Assembly: GCA_934090595.1 (NCBI GenBank)
Contig: CAKOJO010000034.1
Coordinates: 1 to 12,048, forward strand
Direction: 5' to 3'
Source of the DNA: an uncultured Bacilli bacterium
Lineage (GTDB): Bacteria > Bacillota_I > Bacilli_A > RF39 > UBA660
Length of the DNA: 12,048 bases
Both the position numbers and the translations under genes were made by a program. A model generated the notes under the pieces. That model saw only the letters and a list, made by a program, of their open reading frames with translations. It did not search any database and was not told the DNA's origin. Of the stretch, positions 6,640 through 12,048 are shown piece by piece (the first letter of the stretch is position 1; each line of letters begins with the position of its first letter).

Positions 6640-9327
6640 ATGATTGATAGATTTTTAAGTTTAAATAAAAAGATGAAATTATCAGTTATATTATTTGGTG
6701 TAGGTTTGATTGGACTTTGTCTTATTTTAGTGAGTCAGTCTTATGCAATATTTTCGGGGACTACTACTGATTCAAATGATCAAATAGTTAAACTTGGTAG
6801 TTTAGAAGTTATACTTAATGAGCCATCAACTGGTATAGATTTAGGACTTAGTCCAATGAGTGATGTTGATGGATTACTTCAAAATGATGTTTATAGTTTT
6901 ACGGTAGAGAATACTGGTAGTGCTAATGCAATGTATAAAGTTAAAATAATAGATGATGATGCCAGTAAAGCATCTTATACTGGTACTTTATTAGATAAAG
7001 GATTGGTTAAGATTGGACTTACTGTAAATGGTAAGGAAAAAGGACCATTTACTTTATCAGAATTAAATGAATTATTGAATGAAAAAGAGTTAAAAAGCGG
7101 AAGAAAAGATCATTATAAATTAAGATTATGGATTAGTGAAGATGCTAATTTAGATGAAATAACTGATCAACAAATATTTTTGAAATTAAAGCTTGAAGCT
7201 GAACAATACTTTACTGAAATAGCAAGTACTTTAGATAATAGTGGTGCTAATGCTCCGGAGCTTGCTAGTAATATGATACCAGTGTATTATGATGATACAG
7301 ATAATGTATGGAGAAAGGCAGATAGTAATAATAAAGATAAGAAATATCAATGGTATGATTATGATAAAAAGATGTGGGCTAATGCTGTTACTGTTAATGA
7401 TACAGTAAAAAATGAAACTGTTTCTGATAATAAAGGTGTTAATCTTTCTAATGGTTCTGTACTTTTTAAAACTTATTCGTCTTTTACTAGTGGTGGTCAT
7501 AATATTAATAATGCAAAGAGTTATACACAAATAACTGTTAATATTAATACTGCTGGTACATTTGGTTTTAAGGCTACTGTATCTAGTGAGGCTAGTTATG
7601 ATAAATTAACGGTTACTGTTAGTAAAAATGGTGGTACTGTTACTACTGTTGCTAATGGTATAAGTGGTTCTAATAGTAATACTTATTCTGATACTGCTGC
7701 AGTTGGAGATGTTTATGTTATAACTGCTCAGTATACTAAAGATGGAAGTAGTCATTCAAATAATGATAATGGAGTTCTTGATACTTTTACATATCCTTCG
7801 AATAGTAGTGTGACATATACAGATAGTGTGACTGCTGGTGGTACATCTGGACAAGATTGGACTGCTGTTGAAGGTACTAGTAGTACTAAAAGTGGTGTTA
7901 TAGTGGGTAATAGTATTTTATATGATGACACATCAAAACAGTATAATTTGATTGATACTTCTTTTAGTGCTATCTCTAATAATATAGTAGGAAAGTATAT
8001 ATGTTCTAATGTTGTAGATAGTTCTTGTGAAAAAGTATATAAAATAGTAGAGGCTTCTAATAATATTACAAAAGTTAATGAATATGCGACGAGTGTTGTG
8101 TCACGTAGTGAGTTTTTAAAGGCAAGTGTTGGGACAAGGGTATCTATGGATGATATAAATACAATGTGGGTATGGATACCAAGGTATACGTATACATATT
8201 TAAATACAAATACTCCACAGGAAATTAATGTGGAATTTGAAAGCTATAATGATAGTAATGGTACTATAGTATGTAATGATAGTGTTTTAGGTAGTGGAAC
8301 GACATCACAAACATGTACAGATTCTGTAAATGGTGGATTAGTTTCAGAAACTAGTACGTATACACATCCGGCATTTACATTTGGTGATAAGGAATTATCT
8401 GGAATATGGGTAGGAAAGTTTGAAAATAGTGCTAAAACAATACTTACTTCATCAAGTACTGCTGAGTCAGAGATAATTATAAAACCGGATGTTCAATCTT
8501 TAAGATATAAAGCAATATCATATCACTTTAGAGATATAAGACAAATGGAAAAGGCAAGTAATATATATGGTTTTGAACAAAGTAGTAGTACAACGTTTGC
8601 TTATACAGGAGAACTTACTGGTGATACAAATAGTATAGATACTCATATGATGAAAAATACAGAATGGGGAGCAGTAACATATTTATCACATAGTAAGTAT
8701 GGAGTAAACAAAGAAATTAATATAAATAATTCAAGTGGTTATTATACAGGAAGAAGTGGTGGTGGTGTTAGTGGTTCAACTGCAATAAAAAATGTATATA
8801 CGAATCAAACATCAACTACACAGTATAATACATATGGTTTTTATACATATGATGGTTATTTACTTGATTATAATACTAATACTAAGAGTACAAAAAAAGA
8901 TATGAGCAAAATTGCTAGTACAACTGGAAATATATATGGTGTATATGATATGAGTGGTGGATCTTATGAATATATGATGGGTAATATGGTTAATTCATCA
9001 AATCAGTTTTATGTTTCGAGTGCTGCATCTTGGAGTACAACTTTATATCCATTATCAAAGTATTATGATGGTTATACTTATAATTCATCAAATACTACAT
9101 ATACAAGAGGAAGATTAGGGGATGCAACAGTTGAAATGGCACCAACAGGAACAACTGGTAATTGGTATAAAGATTATGCTGCTTTGCCTTATAGTTCTTA
9201 TACTTGGATTATGCGTGGTGGTTATTATTCATCAAGCACTAATGATGGGATTTTCTTTTTTAATTATGCTAATGGTGCATATTCTGCCAATACATCTTCT
9301 CGTTCTGTTCTTAATATTTTAGAATAA
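6640..9327 (+). CDS. Exported multidomain protein: TasA-like N-terminus, FGE/lectin-like C-terminus
   Basis: This 895-residue protein is probably exported. Residues 13-36 form a signal or anchor segment ending SQSYAIFSGTT, which resembles the SipW-processed starts of TasA and camelysin proteins; the following region (about 37-195, including DVDGLLQNDVYSFTVENTGS at 74-93) matches that family's pattern. A WYDYDKKMWANAV stretch (238-250) leads to a beta-rich region (about 270-390) containing YDKLTVTVS and YTKDGSS, likely a beta-sandwich. From about 505 (MWVWIPRY, 509-516) the C-terminus resembles formylglycine-generating-enzyme/C-type-lectin folds: NTEWGAVTYLSHSKYG (673-688), GVYDMSGGSYEYM (767-779) and the closing WIMRGGYYSSSTNDG (856-870). 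The mature part has only four cysteines, C455/C463 and C545/C559. There is no LPXTG motif. Threonine codon choice changes sharply near 8040 (residue about 467), suggesting a mosaic gene. Attachment, matrix or host-contact roles are guesses. Own promoter; stop TAA. Confidence 0.85.
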   Translation: MIDRFLSLNKKMKLSVILFGVGLIGLCLILVSQSYAIFSGTTTDSNDQIVKLGSLEVILNEPSTGIDLGLSPMSDVDGLLQNDVYSFTVENTGSANAMYKVKIIDDDASKASYTGTLLDKGLVKIGLTVNGKEKGPFTLSELNELLNEKELKSGRKDHYKLRLWISEDANLDEITDQQIFLKLKLEAEQYFTEIASTLDNSGANAPELASNMIPVYYDDTDNVWRKADSNNKDKKYQWYDYDKKMWANAVTVNDTVKNETVSDNKGVNLSNGSVLFKTYSSFTSGGHNINNAKSYTQITVNINTAGTFGFKATVSSEASYDKLTVTVSKNGGTVTTVANGISGSNSNTYSDTAAVGDVYVITAQYTKDGSSHSNNDNGVLDTFTYPSNSSVTYTDSVTAGGTSGQDWTAVEGTSSTKSGVIVGNSILYDDTSKQYNLIDTSFSAISNNIVGKYICSNVVDSSCEKVYKIVEASNNITKVNEYATSVVSRSEFLKASVGTRVSMDDINTMWVWIPRYTYTYLNTNTPQEINVEFESYNDSNGTIVCNDSVLGSGTTSQTCTDSVNGGLVSETSTYTHPAFTFGDKELSGIWVGKFENSAKTILTSSSTAESEIIIKPDVQSLRYKAISYHFRDIRQMEKASNIYGFEQSSSTTFAYTGELTGDTNSIDTHMMKNTEWGAVTYLSHSKYGVNKEININNSSGYYTGRSGGGVSGSTAIKNVYTNQTSTTQYNTYGFYTYDGYLLDYNTNTKSTKKDMSKIASTTGNIYGVYDMSGGSYEYMMGNMVNSSNQFYVSSAASWSTTLYPLSKYYDGYTYNSSNTTYTRGRLGDATVEMAPTGTTGNWYKDYAALPYSSYTWIMRGGYYSSSTNDGIFFFNYANGAYSANTSSRSVLNILE

Positions 9328-9339
9328 TTATTTTATAAA

Positions 9340-9366
9340 TTGCAAATGATTTAAAAATGTGATACT
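9340..9366 (+). promoter_or_regulatory. Putative promoter of the thioredoxin-like/adhesin operon
   Basis: GATACT (9361-9366) with a TGT extension (9358-9360) forms an extended -10. TTGCAA (9340-9345) is the best -35, with a short 15-base spacer. Transcription would begin near 9373, about 16 nucleotides before ATG 9389. An alternative TGT-TATAGT at 9369-9377 is too close to the start codon to leave a usable ribosome site. The 62-base gap has no GC-rich terminator, so readthrough from the surface protein gene is also possible. Confidence 0.45.
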
Positions 9367-9378
9367 ATTGTTATAGTA
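9363..9378. repeat. Short palindrome next to the ribosome binding site
   Basis: TACTAT (9363-9368), loop TGTT, ATAGTA (9373-9378) is a perfect six-base-pair inverted repeat that overlaps the putative -10 and ends at the first base of AGGAGGT (9378-9384). It could be an operator, or a small hairpin in readthrough transcripts; being short and AT-only it may be chance. Confidence 0.35.
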
Positions 9379-9388
9379 GGAGGTTAGT

Positions 9389-9940
9389 ATGAAAAAGAAA
9401 GGTAAGATAATAGTTTTGGTTGTAGTGATAGTAATCTTATTACTAGGGGTAGTTGGATACGTTAAGTTTAAAGATTCGTTCAAATTTAGTAAGGAGTATA
9501 ATGTTTCTAAATTTAATAATTTTTCTTATAAGAGTTTATCTGATGTATTTGATATGCTAAATGATAAGGAAAGTGGAATAGTATTCTTCTGCTACAGTGA
9601 TAATTCTTGGTGTAAAGAATATGTTAAGGTTTTAAATGATGCATCTTTAGATAATGGTGCTAAAGTTTATTATGTTGATATTAAGAATGATATGGATAAT
9701 AAGAGTGATAGTTATAATAAACTTGTTACTTTATTGGAAAACAGATTGTATAAAGATATTACTGGTAATGAAGTTTTATATGTCCCATATTTGATGTTCT
9801 TTAAGGATGGGGTTATTACTTCATATGATAATGAAACTTCTTTAGTAGTTGGTAATGTTACTGCTGATAGTTATTGGACTGTTGATGGAATTAAGAACTT
9901 TAATACTAGGTTTAAGTCTTTTTATAAAGAAATTAAATAG
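9389..9940 (+). CDS. Membrane-anchored thioredoxin-like protein with degenerate active site
   Basis: This 183-residue protein has a basic N-terminus and one membrane segment (about 7-25), so the rest should lie outside the membrane. Residues about 60-145 read as a thioredoxin fold: GIVFFCYSDNSWCKEYVKVL (63-82) occupies the place of strand plus active-site helix, and YVPYLMFFKDG (131-141) gives the usual cis-proline (P133) before a strand. The active-site CXXC is degenerate: the expected CPWC-like site is NSWC (72-75), retaining only C75, with the only other cysteine at C68. It may therefore act as a single-Cys isomerase or chaperone-like protein, or use a C68-C75 pair; this is inference. It resembles the short thioredoxin-like proteins sometimes annotated as bacteriocin transport accessory proteins. 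AGGAGGT at 9378-9384 fixes the start. The adhesin gene follows after 12 bases in the same operon. Stop TAG. Confidence 0.8.
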   Translation: MKKKGKIIVLVVVIVILLLGVVGYVKFKDSFKFSKEYNVSKFNNFSYKSLSDVFDMLNDKESGIVFFCYSDNSWCKEYVKVLNDASLDNGAKVYYVDIKNDMDNKSDSYNKLVTLLENRLYKDITGNEVLYVPYLMFFKDGVITSYDNETSLVVGNVTADSYWTVDGIKNFNTRFKSFYKEIK

Positions 9941-9952
9941 TGGGGTGATGAT

Positions 9953-11962
9953 ATGAGAAATAAAATATTATTTATTGTTTTAGGTTTGTTTATGATTTTA
10001 CCACTTTCTGTGTATGCTGGTGGTGTAGTTAATTGTTCTGATGTAAATGGTAGTGATGTTTTAAATAATTGGCAAAGATATACTGGTGATTCTTATAAGA
10101 CATTAGCTGGTGGTTATGTTAGTTATTGTGAGACTAAAGATGAGAGTGATTCTAATTTGAATAGTGGTGGGAATATATTTGAACTTATTTATGATAGTCC
10201 TACTAATGGGAAGTATAGACTTTATTGTTTAAATCACGGTCTTAATGCTCCGGTTGGTTCTACTTTATCAAGGGTTTCTACTACTTGGGATAAAGGACCT
10301 GCATGTGCTTTTTATAAGTATAATGATTCAGGTACTAATGCTAGACATAATAGAATAAGATATATTCAAAATAAGTGTACTGTTGCATGTGATGGTAGTG
10401 CTGGAGATTCTTCTTCTACTTGTTGTGCTACAGATCAATGTACTGATAATTTTATATCTGATGATTGTGTTGGAGATAGGAAAAGTCAACCTAGTGATGC
10501 TGGTAATGGTATAAGTATTGGTAATATAACTGAAGAAAGTTCTACTGGTAATTATTTTGTATTTAAGGCTAGTGTTACTATGAGTGGTAAAGTTAAAAGT
10601 TATGACGCTAGTATTGCTCCTTCTATAACTGGTGCATTTGTTACTGATAGTATTTCTGGTACTAGTAGCGTTACTAATACTAGTGCTACTACTTTATATA
10701 TTAAAGTTCCTAAGAGTTCTGTTACTACTAGTATGACTTCTAATTTAAAAGTTGTAGCAAAATATGAAATTAGTTGTACATATAAAAGATTTGGTCTTAC
10801 TTATTATATGCCTACTAAAGGTGGAATAAGAATTGCTGATGAACAACGTGTTGCATTTAGAGAAGTAGATGAAGTTAAACCTACTGAAAATAAATCTAAA
10901 GAAGATACTTCACCATTTTCACTTACTCCTGAAGAATCTACTGATGAATATATAATTGTTAGTAAGATTGATGCTGATACTGGTGATAAGTTACCTGGTG
11001 CAGTATTTGGACTTTATAAAGATAATAGTTGTAGTAGTTCTGCTAATGATATTTATGGTAATAGTACTGTTACAACTGATGGTAATGGTACTGGTTATTT
11101 CTTTGTTCCTGCTGACAGTGGTGATTATTATTTAAAGGAAATAAGTGCTCCAAGTGGATATACTCCTTCTTCTAGTTGTACTAAGGCATTGATTAATAAT
11201 ACAGTAGTGGTTGAAAATAAAAAAATTCCTGAAGAGGTGTATGGTAAGATTATTATTAATAAAAAAGATATGGCTAGTTCTCAAGGTATTGAGGGTGTAA
11301 AATTTGAACTTTTAATGGATGATAAAACTACTAGTGCTACTGATAAGGATGGTAATACTATTGGTGCTCTTACTACTGATGCTGATGGTAAAATTGAAGT
11401 TTCTAATCTTAAATATGGAACATATTATTTGAAAGAGATTGAAGCTCCTGAAAATTATATTATGTCTGATGAGTTAATTGAGGTAGTAGTTGATAGAGAA
11501 GTTGTTAATACTACTGTTGAGAATGCTCTTAGAAATATTACTATTATAAAAGTTGATAGTGTTACTAAGGAAGTTGTTACTGGTGGTAAGTATAGAATAG
11601 TAGATGAAGAAGGCAATACTGTTGCAGAGTTTACTATGGATAATGGTACTTATTTACTTGATGTAGCTGCAGGTAAATATACATTTATAGAAATTACTCC
11701 TCCAAAGGGATATGTTGATGCTAATGTTACTTTTGATTTTGAAGTATCTGATGAAGGAAATGTTACTATTACTTCTTCTGATGATAGGCATTATTATGTA
11801 AGTGAAAATATGGCTATTACAGTTGTAAATGATAAAGAAGAAATAGTACCTGATGTTCCTAAGACTGGTGTACTTACTAATGGAATGATTATTGGAATAG
11901 GTGCATTATTAATTATTGGTGGTGCTTCTTCAATAATAATTATTAAAAGAAAAAATAGTTAG
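9953..11962 (+). CDS. Cys-rich SpaA/Cna-B repeat adhesin with VPKTG sorting signal
   Basis: This 669-residue surface protein has a signal peptide (1-22, ending SVYA). The N-terminal region (23-300) carries YCLNHGLNAP (91-100), which resembles the cysteine motif of thioester adhesin domains; the glutamine partner cannot be assigned. A Cys-rich insert has seven cysteines between 142 and 172 (CTVAC, STCCATDQC, DDC). Three SpaA/Cna-B-like beta domains follow: about 332-426 (IIVSKIDADTGDKLPGAVFGLY, starting IIVSKID), about 430-525 (IINKKD, YYLKEIEAP) and about 527-630 (IIKVDSVT, FIEITPPKGY). The Lys near each domain start and the Glu in KEI/IEI are the residues that form isopeptide bonds in this family. 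The C-terminus has VPKTG (635-639), a hydrophobic helix (about 643-662) and a KRKNS tail, a sortase substrate signal. The ribosome site GGGGTGATG (9942-9950) is strong; the gene follows the thioredoxin-like gene by 12 bases. No sortase gene is in the window. Stop TAG. Confidence 0.88.
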   Translation: MRNKILFIVLGLFMILPLSVYAGGVVNCSDVNGSDVLNNWQRYTGDSYKTLAGGYVSYCETKDESDSNLNSGGNIFELIYDSPTNGKYRLYCLNHGLNAPVGSTLSRVSTTWDKGPACAFYKYNDSGTNARHNRIRYIQNKCTVACDGSAGDSSSTCCATDQCTDNFISDDCVGDRKSQPSDAGNGISIGNITEESSTGNYFVFKASVTMSGKVKSYDASIAPSITGAFVTDSISGTSSVTNTSATTLYIKVPKSSVTTSMTSNLKVVAKYEISCTYKRFGLTYYMPTKGGIRIADEQRVAFREVDEVKPTENKSKEDTSPFSLTPEESTDEYIIVSKIDADTGDKLPGAVFGLYKDNSCSSSANDIYGNSTVTTDGNGTGYFFVPADSGDYYLKEISAPSGYTPSSSCTKALINNTVVVENKKIPEEVYGKIIINKKDMASSQGIEGVKFELLMDDKTTSATDKDGNTIGALTTDADGKIEVSNLKYGTYYLKEIEAPENYIMSDELIEVVVDREVVNTTVENALRNITIIKVDSVTKEVVTGGKYRIVDEEGNTVAEFTMDNGTYLLDVAAGKYTFIEITPPKGYVDANVTFDFEVSDEGNVTITSSDDRHYYVSENMAITVVNDKEEIVPDVPKTGVLTNGMIIGIGALLIIGGASSIIIIKRKNS

Positions 11963-11990
11963 TTAAAAATCTCGGATGATTGTCAAATAG

Positions 11991-12028
11991 TGTGTGTAGA
12001 CACAAAATAAGCAATAATAATTATTATT
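11991..12028. other. Noncoding tail with a small hairpin and an AT palindrome
   Basis: After the adhesin stop, 11963-12048 holds no recognisable gene. TGTGT (11991-11995) can pair with ACACA (12000-12004) around GTAG, and AATAATAATTATTATT (12013-12028) is a perfect 16-base palindrome. Neither is followed by a T-run after a GC stem, so no convincing intrinsic terminator for the adhesin operon is seen before the window ends. An ATG at 12029 opens a frame to the window edge but lacks a ribosome site. Confidence 0.4.
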
Positions 12029-12048
12029 ATGAAGCTGATGCAAATGCA

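Noticed and set aside
7231..7530. A 99-codon open frame on the minus strand within the surface protein gene
   Set aside because: It is an antisense shadow of the low-complexity AT-rich coding sequence, with no ribosome site and a composition of Ile, Ser and Thr that mirrors the Asp/Asn/Ser-rich sense strand.
9205..9324. A complete diversity-generating retroelement
   Set aside because: The C-terminal motif is suggestive, but there is no reverse transcriptase and no second copy of the motif in the window that could serve as template.
9325..9388. A terminator between the surface protein gene and the thioredoxin-like gene
   Set aside because: Only AT-rich sequence and a short palindrome are present; there is no GC-containing stem followed by a T-run.
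12029..12048. Start of another gene at the window end (ATG 12029)
   Set aside because: The frame is only six codons long before the edge and no ribosome binding site precedes it.

Overview
The window is strongly AT-rich chromosomal DNA with every gene on the + strand, strong GGAGG-type ribosome binding sites, sigma-A-like promoters, and exported proteins of Gram-positive type (a TasA/camelysin-like protein and a SpaA/Cna-B adhesin with a VPKTG sorting signal). This points to a low-GC Firmicute, perhaps an uncultured gut Bacilli lineage near RF39 or Erysipelotrichales; that placement is inference. All seven genes stop at TAA (3) or TAG (4), none at TGA, and no TGA lies inside a gene, so tryptophan is read from TGG and the standard bacterial code fits.

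The left part (1-6564) is mostly housekeeping. A 157-base promoter region with oligo-T runs precedes tex (158-2290), an RNA-binding transcription accessory protein. Next is a AAA_14/DUF4143 ATPase (2359-3543) with its own promoter, which sits inside an inverted repeat, and a good intrinsic terminator. A 260-base gap (3544-3803) holds three identical 11-mers spaced exactly 33 bases apart and a promoter for a two-gene operon: a small three-helix membrane protein of unknown function (3804-4160) overlapping leuS (4150-6540). leuS ends in a terminator that starts inside its last codons. No T-box is visible upstream of leuS.

The right part (6566-12048) is a cell-surface locus. It encodes an 895-residue exported multidomain protein (6640-9327) with a TasA-like N-terminus, a beta-sandwich middle and a C-terminal formylglycine-enzyme/C-type-lectin-like domain. 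Downstream, in one promoter-to-gene unit, are a membrane-anchored thioredoxin-like protein (9389-9940) and a Cys-rich adhesin with a possible thioester-type N-terminus, three SpaA/Cna-B-like repeats and a cell-wall sorting signal (9953-11962). A plausible reading is that the thioredoxin-like protein assists disulphide handling of the two Cys-bearing exported proteins beside it. No sortase, SipW-type signal peptidase or reverse transcriptase is present in the window.

No tRNA, rRNA, CRISPR array or intact mobile element was recognised. The most interesting points are the abrupt change in codon preference inside the surface protein gene, its terminal RGG-type motif resembling variable regions of lectin-fold proteins, the degenerate-thioredoxin plus Cys-rich adhesin pair, and the 33-base-phased repeats.
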